Below, piece after piece: positions 25,144 through 33,923 of a stretch of DNA of 59,789 bases (position 1 is the first letter of the stretch; each line of letters starts with the position of its first letter). This DNA is from Tissierella creatinini (GTDB lineage: Bacteria; Bacillota; Clostridia; Tissierellales; Tissierellaceae). The DNA lies in NCBI GenBank assembly GCA_005046945.1, contig SUSS01000013.1, positions 1 to 59,789 on the forward strand, in the 5' to 3' direction. Under the pieces are notes generated by a model. The model saw only the letters and a program-made list of their open reading frames with translations, ran no database searches and had not been told where the DNA came from. Both the position numbers and the translations under genes were made by a program.

Positions 25144-26227
25144 AGGTTTTATTGCTAAAAACCTAATAGCAGAATTAAAGGGCCAAAACTATGCTGATAT
25201 ATTGGAATATAGTAGGGATACAACTCCTTCTTTGTTAGAGTCTTATTGTAAGGAATGCGATTTTGTATATCACCTAGCAGGGGTGAATAGACCTAAGTAT
25301 CAAGAAGAGTTTATGGAAGGCAATTTTGGTTTTACTTCTACCTTGCTAGATTTATTAAAAAAGCACAATAATAAAGCACCTGTCATGCTATCATCTTCTA
25401 TCCAGGCAGCTTTAAATAATCCCTATGGGAAGAGTAAAAAAGCAGGTGAAGATTTATTGTTTACCTATGAAAAAGAAACAGGAGCCAAGGTGCTTGTATA
25501 TAGGTTTCCAAATGTCTTTGGCAAATGGTGTAAACCTAATTACAATAGTGCAGTGGCTACCTTCTGCCATAGTATTGCTCATGATTTACCTATACAGGTC
25601 AATGACCCTAGGGTGGTAATGAATCTAGTATATATAGATGATCTTGTTCAAGAATTGATAAAAGCTCTTGAAGGTATGGAGAATAGGATTGGAGAGTTCT
25701 GTGAGGTTCCGGTGGTGTATACAATGGAACTTGGAAAGATAGTAGACTTGATTAAGTCCTTTAAAAAAAGCAGGAATGACCTTTTTATACCTGATATGTC
25801 TGATGCATTTACGAAGAATCTATACTCCACCTATTTAAGTTACTTACCAAAAGACAAATTTAGTTATGAATTGAAAATGAATGTAGACAAGAGGGGGTCA
25901 TTTACAGAATTCATTAAGACATTGGATAGGGGGCAGGTGTCGGTTAATATATCAAAACCTGGAATTATCAAGGGAAACCACTGGCATAATACTAAGAATG
26001 AAAAATTTCTAGTAGTTAGTGGTAGAGGTGTCATTCGTTTCAGAAGAATGGATTCAGATGAAGTAGTAGAGTATCATGTTAGTGAAGACAGGTTAGAAGT
26101 TGTAGATATACCAACTGGTTATACCCACAACATTGAAAATCTAGGGGATACAGATATGGTTACGATTATGTGGGCCAACGAACCCTTCAATCCCGATAAG
26201 GCAGATACATACTTCTTGGAGGTATAG
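25118..26227 (+). CDS. capF: UDP-2-acetamido-2,6-dideoxy-hexulose reductase with cupin domain (CapF/FnlB type)
   Basis: Bifunctional second step of UDP-L-FucNAc synthesis: C3 epimerisation in the cupin and NADPH reduction at C4 in the SDR. Residues 1-245 are the SDR with VTGSKGFIAKNLIAEL and the YGKSKKAGE active site; residues from about 250 are the Zn cupin with NHWHNTKNEKFLVVSGRG. The 369-residue length matches CapF. Two bases separate it from capG. Confidence 0.92.
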   Translation: MKILVTGSKGFIAKNLIAELKGQNYADILEYSRDTTPSLLESYCKECDFVYHLAGVNRPKYQEEFMEGNFGFTSTLLDLLKKHNNKAPVMLSSSIQAALNNPYGKSKKAGEDLLFTYEKETGAKVLVYRFPNVFGKWCKPNYNSAVATFCHSIAHDLPIQVNDPRVVMNLVYIDDLVQELIKALEGMENRIGEFCEVPVVYTMELGKIVDLIKSFKKSRNDLFIPDMSDAFTKNLYSTYLSYLPKDKFSYELKMNVDKRGSFTEFIKTLDRGQVSVNISKPGIIKGNHWHNTKNEKFLVVSGRGVIRFRRMDSDEVVEYHVSEDRLEVVDIPTGYTHNIENLGDTDMVTIMWANEPFNPDKADTYFLEV

Positions 26228-26229
26228 GA

Positions 26230-27354
26230 ATGAAGAAATTAAAAGTAATTACAGTAGTAGGCACAAGACCTGAGATAATCAGACTATCTGCTGTAATCAA
26301 TAAATTAGAAGAATCTCAAGCTATAGACCATGTATTAGTACATACGGGTCAAAACTATGATTATGAATTAAACGAAGTGTTTTTCCAAGACTTTAACTTA
26401 AAGAAACCCAATTACTTCCTTAATGCAGCTACCGGAACTGCGGTAGAGACCATAGGAAATATTTTAGTAAAGATTGACCCTATCCTTGAAGAAGTAAAAC
26501 CGGATGCATTTCTAGTACTAGGGGACACCAACAGCTGCCTATGTGCTATTGCAGCTAAAAGGAGACATATTCCAATCTTCCATATGGAAGCAGGCAATAG
26601 GTGTTTTGACCAAAGGGTACCTGAAGAGACCAATAGAAAGATTGTAGACCACATATCAGATATCAACTTGACTTATAGTGATATAGCTAGAGAATATTTA
26701 TTAAGAGAAGGAATACCTGCAGATAGAGTTATAAAGACAGGGAGTCCAATGTTCGAGGTCCTTAATTCCAGAAAAGATGATATAGAGAAGTCGGATGTGT
26801 TACAAAGACTAAATCTTGAAGAAGGCAAGTATTTTGTGGTATCTGCCCATAGAGAGGAAAACATAAACTCTGAAGAAAACTTCTTGGATTTGGTAGATAG
26901 CTTAAATACACTTGCAGAGAAGTATAAAATGCCTGTGATTGTAAGTACCCATCCTAGGACTAGAAAGATGATAGAGACTAAGGGGATTAGGTTTAATCCA
27001 CTTATTAATACAATGAAGCCATTAGGTTTCAACGATTATGTGAAGTTACAAACAAAAGCAAAAGCGGTATTAAGCGATAGTGGGACAATAAGTGAGGAAT
27101 CTTCTATTCTTGGTTTTAGAGCCCTTAATATAAGACAAGCCCATGAAAGGCCGGAGGCTATGGAAGAGGCAGCAGTTATGATGGTTGGACTTAAGAAGGA
27201 GAGGATTTTGCAGGGCCTTGAGGTGCTGGAAACTCAAGAGGGAGATACCTTGAGGCTAGTAGAAGATTATAGAATGCCTAATGTGTCTGAGAAGGTCTTG
27301 AGGATTATATTGTCTTATACCGATTATGTGAATAGGGTTGTTTGGGGGAAGTAA
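26230..27354 (+). CDS. capG: Non-hydrolysing UDP-sugar 2-epimerase (CapG/FnlC type)
   Basis: Third step of UDP-L-FucNAc synthesis: C2 epimerisation. It has the WecB-fold signatures VVGTRPEIIRLSAVI, LVLGDTNSCL, HMEAGNRCFDQRVPEETNRK and VSAHREENIN, and SDSGTISEESSILG near the C-terminus. At 374 residues it has the family length. A plain UDP-GlcNAc 2-epimerase (WecB) is the alternative; the capE-capF neighbours make CapG more likely. Confidence 0.9.
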   Translation: MKKLKVITVVGTRPEIIRLSAVINKLEESQAIDHVLVHTGQNYDYELNEVFFQDFNLKKPNYFLNAATGTAVETIGNILVKIDPILEEVKPDAFLVLGDTNSCLCAIAAKRRHIPIFHMEAGNRCFDQRVPEETNRKIVDHISDINLTYSDIAREYLLREGIPADRVIKTGSPMFEVLNSRKDDIEKSDVLQRLNLEEGKYFVVSAHREENINSEENFLDLVDSLNTLAEKYKMPVIVSTHPRTRKMIETKGIRFNPLINTMKPLGFNDYVKLQTKAKAVLSDSGTISEESSILGFRALNIRQAHERPEAMEEAAVMMVGLKKERILQGLEVLETQEGDTLRLVEDYRMPNVSEKVLRIILSYTDYVNRVVWGK

Positions 27355-27447
27355 TGAGGCAAAACTTGGAGGGGAATTATAAAAGTATTAAAAAAAGTTA
27401 ATATTTGCATATATTAATAAATTCCGAGGTATATATAGGTTAAATAA

Positions 27448-27530
27448 ACATTAGTTGGCAAAGTTATCGAAAGATAATGACGCAAAGCTTGAAGTCTAAA
27501 GCCTTTTAGGCAATGATGGTTCAGCTGCTT
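27448..27530 (+). promoter_or_regulatory. Cyclic-di-GMP-I (GEMM-I) riboswitch
   Basis: GGCAAAG, a P2 hairpin TTATC-GAAA-GATAA with the GAAA tetraloop, TGACGCAAAGC, then the tetraloop-receptor strand TCTAAAG, an apical GCCT-TTT-AGGC hairpin and the second receptor strand AATGATGG. This order is that of the GEMM-I aptamer. It occupies most of a 331-bp gene-free gap and precedes the long glycan operon. An intrinsic terminator overlaps its 3' end, so it controls transcription elongation. The sign (on or off) is not certain. Confidence 0.85.
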
Positions 27531-27555
27531 TTTAAGCAGCTGATTTTGTTTTTTG
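27521..27555 (+). terminator. Riboswitch expression platform: intrinsic terminator
   Basis: TCAGCTGCTT (27521-27530) and AAGCAGCTGA (27533-27542 region) form a strong stem followed by TTTTGTTTTTT. The 5' arm follows AATGATGG of the aptamer directly, so ligand binding and termination are likely mutually dependent. Confidence 0.85.
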
Positions 27556-27685
27556 ACCTACTTATTTTTCAAAAATAAATAATACTAGCATACAATCGTT
27601 CATTCAATGAGCGAAAAACCTAGAACTTTTTTAAGGACCAATAAAATTAGCCTACATATACTGGGTATGGAAGGGATGTGTAAAT

Positions 27686-28795
27686 ATGGATAAGATATGG
27701 CTTGCTTCTCCTCATATGAGCGATGAAGGGTATGAAATGCAGTACATCAAGGAAGCATTTGACACTAATTGGATTGCTCCATTAGGACCAAATGTAAATG
27801 AATTTGAAAAAGAATTAGCAGAAAAAGTTGGAGCTAAGCATGGTGCTGCATTATCAGCGGGAACGGCTGCCTTACACATGGGTCTAAAAGCAGCTGAAGT
27901 TGGAGAAGGGGATATAGTATTTTGCCAAAGCCTAACCTTTGCAGCAACAGCAAATTCAATAATATATCAACATGCCACCCCAGTATTCATAGATAGTGAT
28001 TATGAGACTTGGAACTTAAGTCCTAAGGCATTAGGGGAGGCTTTTGAAAAGTATCCAAATGTAAAGGCAGTATTGGTTGCCCATCTATATGGGCTTTCAG
28101 CAGATATGGACCCTATTATACAGATGTGTAAAAAGTATAATGCTATATTGATTGAGGATGCGGCTGAATCACTGGGTGCGACTTATAAGGGGAAATATAC
28201 GGGAACTTTTGGAGATTATGGTATCTTTTCTTTTAATGGAAATAAGATTATAACCACTTCAGGTGGGGGGATGTTGGTTTCCAATGATGAAGAGAGGATT
28301 GCAAAGGTAAGATTTTGGGCTACTCAGGCTAGGGATAATGCAAGATATTACCAGCATAGTGAAATAGGTTACAACTATAGAATGAGCAATGTTGTGGCAG
28401 GCATAGGTAGAGGTCAGCTTAAAGTATTGGATCAAAGAGTTGAAAAGAAGAAATATATTTTCGACTTTTATAAGAGAGAGTTAGGCAGCCTTGAGGGCAT
28501 TGACTTTATGCCTATTAATGATTGGAATAAGCCTAATTATTGGCTATCTTGTATTACTCTAAAGGGAGAGATTAAGCCAATCGACGTGATACTTACCCTT
28601 GAGAAGGAGAATATTGAAAGCAGACATATATGGAAGCCCCTTCATATGCAGCCTGTCTTTGCCCAATATGATTATGTAGGGGGCAAGGTGGCAGAGGATA
28701 TATTTGATAGAGGGGTTTGTCTACCTAGTGATACCAAGATGACAGAAGAAGACTTGACTAGGGTTTGTAGTGTAATAAGAAGTTTATGGGAGTAG
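27686..28795 (+). CDS. PLP-dependent sugar aminotransferase (DegT/DnrJ/EryC1/StrS, PglE-like)
   Basis: Transfers an amino group to a nucleotide-linked keto-sugar, probably the 4-keto-6-deoxy-GlcNAc product of a 4,6-dehydratase. At 369 residues it is family length; SAGTAALHMGLKAA, AHLYGLSADM, EDAAESLGATYKG and the PLP-lysine motif FNGNKIITTSGGGML are visible. First gene after the riboswitch. It is followed by PglC-like and PglD-like genes, the order expected for bacillosamine-type 4-amino sugars; a PglF-type dehydratase is not in the window, and CapE would give the L-configured intermediate instead. Confidence 0.88.
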   Translation: MDKIWLASPHMSDEGYEMQYIKEAFDTNWIAPLGPNVNEFEKELAEKVGAKHGAALSAGTAALHMGLKAAEVGEGDIVFCQSLTFAATANSIIYQHATPVFIDSDYETWNLSPKALGEAFEKYPNVKAVLVAHLYGLSADMDPIIQMCKKYNAILIEDAAESLGATYKGKYTGTFGDYGIFSFNGNKIITTSGGGMLVSNDEERIAKVRFWATQARDNARYYQHSEIGYNYRMSNVVAGIGRGQLKVLDQRVEKKKYIFDFYKRELGSLEGIDFMPINDWNKPNYWLSCITLKGEIKPIDVILTLEKENIESRHIWKPLHMQPVFAQYDYVGGKVAEDIFDRGVCLPSDTKMTEEDLTRVCSVIRSLWE

Positions 28796-28830
28796 AATTT
28801 GAGTATTTCTTTATGATTGAGGTGAATAAA

Positions 28831-29475
28831 ATGATTAACGGGAACAGTAGGAGACTATATAGGAAATATTTCAAGAGACCTATGGATTTTATCCTATCCC
28901 TAGGTGCTATTATGCTTCTTAGTCCTATTTTGCTAATCATTGGAATACTGGTAAGGATTAAACTTGGAAGTCCGATTATTTACAAACAAGAAAGACCGGG
29001 TTTAAATGAGAAGATCTTTAAGATGTATAAGTTTAGGACTATGACAGATGAGAGAGATGAGTATGGAGAACTATTAGCAGATGATATCAGATTGACTAAG
29101 TTTGGCAAGTTTTTACGAAGTACATCTCTGGATGAACTACCTGAGCTTTTCAACATATTAAAGGGTAATATGAGCGTCATAGGCCCTAGACCATTATTAA
29201 CTCAATACCTATCACTTTATGATGAAGACCAAAAAAGGAGACATGAGGTCAAACCTGGTTTGTCTGGATTAGCACAGGTTAATGGAAGAAATACCTTGTC
29301 CTGGGAGGATAGATTCAATCTGGACGTAGAGTATGTGGATAATGTAAGTTTTATTGAAGATTGGAAGATTATACTTTTAACTATTAAGAAGGTCTTGGTG
29401 AGAGAAGGCATTAGCTCTCAAACTGATGTAACTATGGAAGCATTTATGGGTAGCAGAAAGACTAATGAAGACTAA
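28831..29475 (+). CDS. Initiating sugar-phosphate transferase (PglC/WcaJ-type)
   Basis: Transfers a sugar 1-phosphate to undecaprenyl phosphate and so starts glycan assembly at the inner face of the membrane. It is monotopic, 214 residues, with one N-terminal membrane helix (FILSLGAIMLLSPILLIIG), then the catalytic KMYKFRTM and the DELPELFNILKGNMSVIGPRP block, as in PglC. Starts further upstream (28786, 28813) are in frame; the ATG at 28831 is chosen because GAGGTG lies 8 bp before it. It follows the aminotransferase and precedes the PglD-like acyltransferase. Confidence 0.9.
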   Translation: MINGNSRRLYRKYFKRPMDFILSLGAIMLLSPILLIIGILVRIKLGSPIIYKQERPGLNEKIFKMYKFRTMTDERDEYGELLADDIRLTKFGKFLRSTSLDELPELFNILKGNMSVIGPRPLLTQYLSLYDEDQKRRHEVKPGLSGLAQVNGRNTLSWEDRFNLDVEYVDNVSFIEDWKIILLTIKKVLVREGISSQTDVTMEAFMGSRKTNED

Positions 29476-29502
29476 TTTTTAGGTGCAAGGAGATGGTGCG
29501 AA

Positions 29503-30138
29503 ATGAAAGAATTGATTATTGTTGGGGCAGGCGGATTTGGCAGAGAGCTTCTTCAGTGGGTGAAGGATATTAACAAGGCTCAAGATAAATGGCTCATAAA
29601 AGGATTTATCGATGACAATCCCCAAGCCTTAGATGTATTGGAATGTGATTATTCAGTAATCGGAAGCATTGAAGACTGGCAGCCTGGCAATGATGAGGTC
29701 TTTGCTTGTGCTATTGCCAATCCTCTAATTAAGGAAAAAGTAACGGGATTACTTAAGAGTAGGGGGGCTATATTTGAAAAAATAATCCATCCTACTGCTT
29801 TAATAGGAGACCATGACTCCATAGGAGAAGGCTTAGTAGCCTATCCTCATTCTTGTGTCACTGTAAATGCCACAGTTGGAGATTTTGTAACCTTATTGTC
29901 CTGTTCTATTATCGGTCATGATGCTGTTGTAGGGGATTATACAACTATATCTTCTTATAGTGATATAACGGCCGGCGTCAATATAGGTAAAAGAGTATTC
30001 TTAGGAAGTCATTCCACTATCGTACCAAAGAGAAATATAGGAGACGATGCATATATTGGTGCAGGAAGTGTTGTTGTAACAAATGTAAAAGAAAATAAAA
30101 AAGTCATGGGAAACCCGGCAAAGAAAATAGAGTTGTAA
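29503..30138 (+). CDS. PglD-like sugar O/N-acyltransferase (left-handed beta-helix)
   Basis: A 211-residue NeuD/PglD-type protein: an N-terminal Rossmann-like half (IIVGAGGFGRELLQWV), then hexapeptide repeats with GDHDSIGEGLVAYPHSCV and VTVNATVGDFVTLLS, the catalytic His of the PglD family in CSIIGHDAVVGDYT, and the end VVTNVKENKKVMGNPAKKIEL. Relatives acetylate the 4-amino group of UDP-sugars with acetyl-CoA. The next gene begins an acyl-carrier-protein cassette, so this enzyme may use an ACP-bound acyl donor instead (inference). Confidence 0.88.
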   Translation: MKELIIVGAGGFGRELLQWVKDINKAQDKWLIKGFIDDNPQALDVLECDYSVIGSIEDWQPGNDEVFACAIANPLIKEKVTGLLKSRGAIFEKIIHPTALIGDHDSIGEGLVAYPHSCVTVNATVGDFVTLLSCSIIGHDAVVGDYTTISSYSDITAGVNIGKRVFLGSHSTIVPKRNIGDDAYIGAGSVVVTNVKENKKVMGNPAKKIEL

Positions 30139-30169
30139 GATGAAGAATTGTATACAGGAGGTGAGCTAG

Positions 30170-31240
30170 ATGGATATATTGGATATAAGGGGGGTAAAAA
30201 TATCAGGCATTGTTGCTTGTTTGCCGGAAAGGGTAGTTGAAAACAGGGCGGATTGTGAAGACCTATTCCCTGAAGATGCTTTAAACAATATTATAAAGGC
30301 TACGGGTATCAATAAACGCTATGTAGTTAATAGGGGAACAACTTCCCTTGATTTAAGCATTCAGGCTGCTTCTCATCTCTTAGAAAAAACTAAGACTAAG
30401 GCGGAAGACATAGGCGCTACAATATGTGTCACCTTTACTCCTGACAATATAATGCCATCAGATGCCCCATTAGCCCAAACAAGACTGGGAATTCCAAAGG
30501 ATTCTATGGGATTTGATATTGGCATGGCATGCTCGGGATATGGATATGGCTTATATATTGCATCTACTATAGTAAGAGGATTAAACAAAAAGGTATTATT
30601 GCTGGACGGGGATACTCAATCGGCTTACGTGTCTAAAACGGATAAGTCAACGGTGCCTGTTATGTCTGATGTTGGAACAGCTACCTTATTGGAGCCAAGC
30701 GATGACAAGAATAGATGGAAATTCTCATTCTATACTGACGGAAGCGGAAGAGAGGTACTTAAGATTCCAGCAGGGGGGGCAAAACATCCTACTCAAATCG
30801 ATGATTTAGACTACAGGGAATATGACGATGGCAGTAAAAGAAGAGAAGTAGACATTTATATGGATGGGTTTGAAGTATATAAATTTGTTGCACAGGATGC
30901 CAGCAAGTTCATAGACAGGTTTATGGAGGAATTAGACCTTACTCCTGATCAAATCCATGCTTTTATACCACATCAAGCAAATATGTATATGATTAAACAA
31001 TTAGGTAAAAAGTTAAAATTTGATGATGATAAGGTTTGGAAAAGTGGAGATGAATTTGGAAACCCAGGCTCAGCATCTATTCCATTGACAATAGCATATA
31101 ATGCTAATAAGCATTTTACAAATAGTGGTGAAATAGAGTCACTGATATCGGGTTTCGGGGCAGGACTATCCATTAGTGTTGCAAAGATCAATATTTCGAG
31201 GGATGGTTTTTACAATATAATCCAAAAGGAGGGGAATTAA
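30170..31240 (+). CDS. 3-oxoacyl-ACP synthase III family protein (KASIII/RkD-like)
   Basis: Thiolase-fold enzyme of 356 residues that forms a C-C bond between an acyl thioester and an ACP-bound unit. The full KASIII triad is present: Cys121 in GMACSGYG, His268 in IPHQAN and Asn298 in GNPGSAS. It starts with ATG behind GGAGGTG and ends one base before an ACP gene. Next to an FkbH and two ACPs, it is more like the KASIII of specialised pathways (for example the tetronate-forming RkD) than housekeeping FabH. It may elongate a short acyl group that ends up on a sugar. Confidence 0.88.
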   Translation: MDILDIRGVKISGIVACLPERVVENRADCEDLFPEDALNNIIKATGINKRYVVNRGTTSLDLSIQAASHLLEKTKTKAEDIGATICVTFTPDNIMPSDAPLAQTRLGIPKDSMGFDIGMACSGYGYGLYIASTIVRGLNKKVLLLDGDTQSAYVSKTDKSTVPVMSDVGTATLLEPSDDKNRWKFSFYTDGSGREVLKIPAGGAKHPTQIDDLDYREYDDGSKRREVDIYMDGFEVYKFVAQDASKFIDRFMEELDLTPDQIHAFIPHQANMYMIKQLGKKLKFDDDKVWKSGDEFGNPGSASIPLTIAYNANKHFTNSGEIESLISGFGAGLSISVAKINISRDGFYNIIQKEGN

Positions 31241-31241
31241 A

Positions 31242-31457
31242 ATGAGAGAATTCATAGAATTCATAGCAAAAATCCTTGGAATGGAAGTAGAAGACTTATC
31301 TCAAGATACTGAGTATGAATCGATTCCCCAGTGGGATTCCTTGATGCATTTAGTATTAGTTGCTGAGATTGAAGATAAGTACCATGTAGAAATTCCAATA
31401 GATGAAGTCCCAAATATCAAGACATTGGGTAATTTCTATGGATATATTATGAGGTGA
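31242..31457 (+). CDS. Acyl carrier protein (first of two)
   Basis: A 71-residue ACP. The phosphopantetheine serine is Ser33 in PQWDSLMHL; the acidic helix II and the TLGNFYGYI end are typical. ATG behind AGGAGGGGA. It sits between the KASIII and FkbH genes, the arrangement in which FkbH loads a glyceryl unit on a dedicated ACP. Confidence 0.92.
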   Translation: MREFIEFIAKILGMEVEDLSQDTEYESIPQWDSLMHLVLVAEIEDKYHVEIPIDEVPNIKTLGNFYGYIMR

Positions 31458-31464
31458 TAATGAT

Positions 31465-33108
31465 ATGGAAAATACTAAAATAATCCTATTATCCAACGTG
31501 AACCTTGAAGTATTAAATGAAGCTCTTTCAAAGGATAACGATATTTACCACATAGAGGGCTATAATCAATGGGTTCAATATGCAATAGACCAGGAAAAAA
31601 TGAATAATATAAAACCAAGGCTCATCTTCCTACTCTTAGATGGGTATCCCTTATTTAAGGACATAAGCGATATTAGCCAAGAACTAAACAATAATATGGC
31701 CTATATTGAAAAACTTGCTTCTAACAATCCTTCTGTACCCATTTATGTATCAAACATCGATATTCAACCTTTAAAAATCATACAAGGTGATGATATTAGA
31801 CCGGAACATAAAATAATGGAACAGTGGGAAGAAGCCTTGAAGGACTGCATCCAAAGAAATATAAATCTCCACCTATTTGATTTAAGGACTATAATCGAAA
31901 ACCTAGGAAGAGAAAACTTCTATTCGAACCAAATGTGGTATTTAGGCTCAATACCCTGTAGCATAAAAGGGATAAACCTTTTAAGTGAAAGAATTAATAA
32001 GATTATCAAGTCCCAATCCCAAGCTAGAAAAAAGGTCTTAATACTAGACTTAGACAATACACTTTGGGGCGGGGTCCTGGGAGAGGATGGGCTTGAAGGC
32101 ATACAACTTTCCAATTCCTATATAGGGGCAGCCTATAAGGATGCCCAGATGAGAATTAAGGAATTACAAGGTTTAGGAGTACTCTTGGCCATAGTTTCAA
32201 AAAATAATGAAGAAGATGTAATGAAGGTATTGAAAGATCACCCTCACATGGTATTAAAAGAAGATGATTTCGTTGCAATCTACGCAAATTGGAATCCTAA
32301 ATCGAGCAATATCTTAGATATGGCTAATAGGTTGAATTTAGGACTTGATTCCTTTGTTTTTCTAGATGATAATCCTGTAGAGCGAGAAGCTGTCAGATTG
32401 GCTATTCCGGAAGTTGTAGTCGCAGAATTTCCTAAGGATGTGGCGAATCTTCCAAATGTAATAGTAGAAATCTCAAGGGATTACTTCTTCTCCACTAGGC
32501 TGACAAAAGAGGATTTTGAAAAAACAGGGCAATATCAACAAGAATCAAAACGCCAAAAGGTATTGGAAAATTCCGCATCCATAGAGGATTATCTAAGATC
32601 ATTGGAGATAATCGTAAACCTACATGAAATGACTGAAGCTCAGATTGAGCGTGTAGCCCAGCTAACCCAAAAGACCAATCAGTTTAATCTAATGACGGGT
32701 AGATATTCGGCCGAGCAATTGGTAGAATACAAATCCAATAATAATAACCACATATATGTAGCTAATGTTTCAGATAAATTTGGGGATAGCGGTCTGGTAT
32801 TTGTAATGATGGTGTCCACTGACGGAAATGTAGCCACAATAGACAATTTGTTAATGAGCTGCAGGGTAATGGGACGCTTTATCGAGGATACAGCTATAAA
32901 TTCAATTGAGCAAAAGCTAATGGCTCAAGGAATCACAGAAATAAAAGCAAAATTTATACCTACGGCTAAAAACAAACCAGTTGTTAACCTAATGGACAGA
33001 CTAGGATATGCCATGGTAAATAGTGAAGATGATATTAAAAACTACGCTAGAATATTAGGAGAAGAATGTGAAGATAGAAGAATCTTGTTTGAACCAATAT
33101 GGACTTAA
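31465..33108 (+). CDS. FkbH-like HAD-IIIC protein (glyceryl-ACP loading)
   Basis: A 547-residue protein with three parts: an N-terminal SGNH-like half (to about residue 185), a HAD domain with VLILDLDNTLWGG (Asp195, Asp197) and VFLDDNPVERE, and a C-terminal GNAT-like domain (DKFGDSGLVFVMMV onward). Characterised FkbH-type proteins load D-1,3-bisphosphoglycerate on an ACP as glyceryl-ACP. Seven bases follow the first ACP gene. In glycan loci such proteins are seen with ACPs, where they probably provide a glyceryl-type acyl group. The product here is not known. Confidence 0.88.
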   Translation: MENTKIILLSNVNLEVLNEALSKDNDIYHIEGYNQWVQYAIDQEKMNNIKPRLIFLLLDGYPLFKDISDISQELNNNMAYIEKLASNNPSVPIYVSNIDIQPLKIIQGDDIRPEHKIMEQWEEALKDCIQRNINLHLFDLRTIIENLGRENFYSNQMWYLGSIPCSIKGINLLSERINKIIKSQSQARKKVLILDLDNTLWGGVLGEDGLEGIQLSNSYIGAAYKDAQMRIKELQGLGVLLAIVSKNNEEDVMKVLKDHPHMVLKEDDFVAIYANWNPKSSNILDMANRLNLGLDSFVFLDDNPVEREAVRLAIPEVVVAEFPKDVANLPNVIVEISRDYFFSTRLTKEDFEKTGQYQQESKRQKVLENSASIEDYLRSLEIIVNLHEMTEAQIERVAQLTQKTNQFNLMTGRYSAEQLVEYKSNNNNHIYVANVSDKFGDSGLVFVMMVSTDGNVATIDNLLMSCRVMGRFIEDTAINSIEQKLMAQGITEIKAKFIPTAKNKPVVNLMDRLGYAMVNSEDDIKNYARILGEECEDRRILFEPIWT

Positions 33109-33122
33109 AAAGAGGGATAAAA

Positions 33123-33338
33123 ATGGATAATTTTTTAGAATTAATATCCGAAATATTAGAGGTTGAGGAAGTATCAATGGATACGGATTTTAGAAATGAC
33201 ATTGAAGATTGGGATTCTATGAAGGGTTTCGCTATTATTTGTATGGTAGATGATGAATACGATATCCAAATAGACGTTCCTACATTTTTGAAATTAAAAA
33301 CAGTTGGAGATATATACAATAAGGCTATGGGCAAGTAA
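33123..33338 (+). CDS. Acyl carrier protein (second of two)
   Basis: A 71-residue ACP, Ser32 in EDWDSMKGF. The ATG at 33123 is chosen over an upstream ATG at 33099 because AGAGGGA precedes it and MDNFLELISEIL is the natural family start. It is distinct in sequence from the first ACP, so the two carriers probably hold different acyl units (for example glyceryl and malonyl). Confidence 0.9.
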   Translation: MDNFLELISEILEVEEVSMDTDFRNDIEDWDSMKGFAIICMVDDEYDIQIDVPTFLKLKTVGDIYNKAMGK

Positions 33339-33357
33339 AAGCAGGTGGGGCATATTC

Positions 33358-33909
33358 ATGATTAATATATATATAGAAGAAGCAATGGACCCTAAAATGA
33401 AATCTGAAATATTTATTAGGTGGATTTTAAGCGAGTATTTAAAGGTAGATAGGGATGAATTGAATATCAAGAAAACTAAGTATGGAAAGCCATATCTGGT
33501 AGATTACCCCTACGTTCATTTTAATGTTACTCATACAAAAGATATGATTGCAGGAGCTATTTCAGATAATCCAATTGGCATTGATATGGAAAGAATCAAG
33601 CCCAGGCCCCATAATAAGAGAATTGCCGAAAAATTTCTTACAAAAAATGAACAAAAATATATTTTCCACAGAAAAGACAATCAGGACTTAAGATTTCTGG
33701 AAGTATGGACCAGAAAAGAAGCATACGTCAAGTGGGCGGGTCTAGGCATGAAGCTTTCCTTTGACACCTTCGATGTATTAGATGATGACAGGATTATAAC
33801 TACATTTATTAATGAATATATTTTTAGCATATGTTCTGATTGTTTTATAGATTGGAAAGACGATGAAAGCTTTAGTTTCTGTTTCAATGAGAAATCTGTT
33901 TATGAATAA
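33358..33909 (+). CDS. 4'-phosphopantetheinyl transferase, Sfp/Gsp type
   Basis: Activates carrier proteins by moving phosphopantetheine from CoA to the conserved serine. It is 183 residues, with YPYVHFNVTHTKD, the Mg-binding IGIDMERI (Asp76) and WTRKEAYVKWAGLG at 117-130. The ATG at 33358 follows AGGTGGGG; an upstream frame start at 33304 would overlap the second ACP. A private Sfp-type PPTase is a mark of a specialised acyl-assembly line, since housekeeping AcpS is enough for fatty acid synthesis. Confidence 0.92.
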   Translation: MINIYIEEAMDPKMKSEIFIRWILSEYLKVDRDELNIKKTKYGKPYLVDYPYVHFNVTHTKDMIAGAISDNPIGIDMERIKPRPHNKRIAEKFLTKNEQKYIFHRKDNQDLRFLEVWTRKEAYVKWAGLGMKLSFDTFDVLDDDRIITTFINEYIFSICSDCFIDWKDDESFSFCFNEKSVYE

Positions 33910-33923
33910 TTGGAGCTGATTTT

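Noticed and set aside
27590-27620. A second terminator (CGTTCAT-TCA-ATGAGCG) before the aminotransferase gene
   Set aside because: The hairpin has no T tract immediately after it; the nearest T run is over ten bases away.
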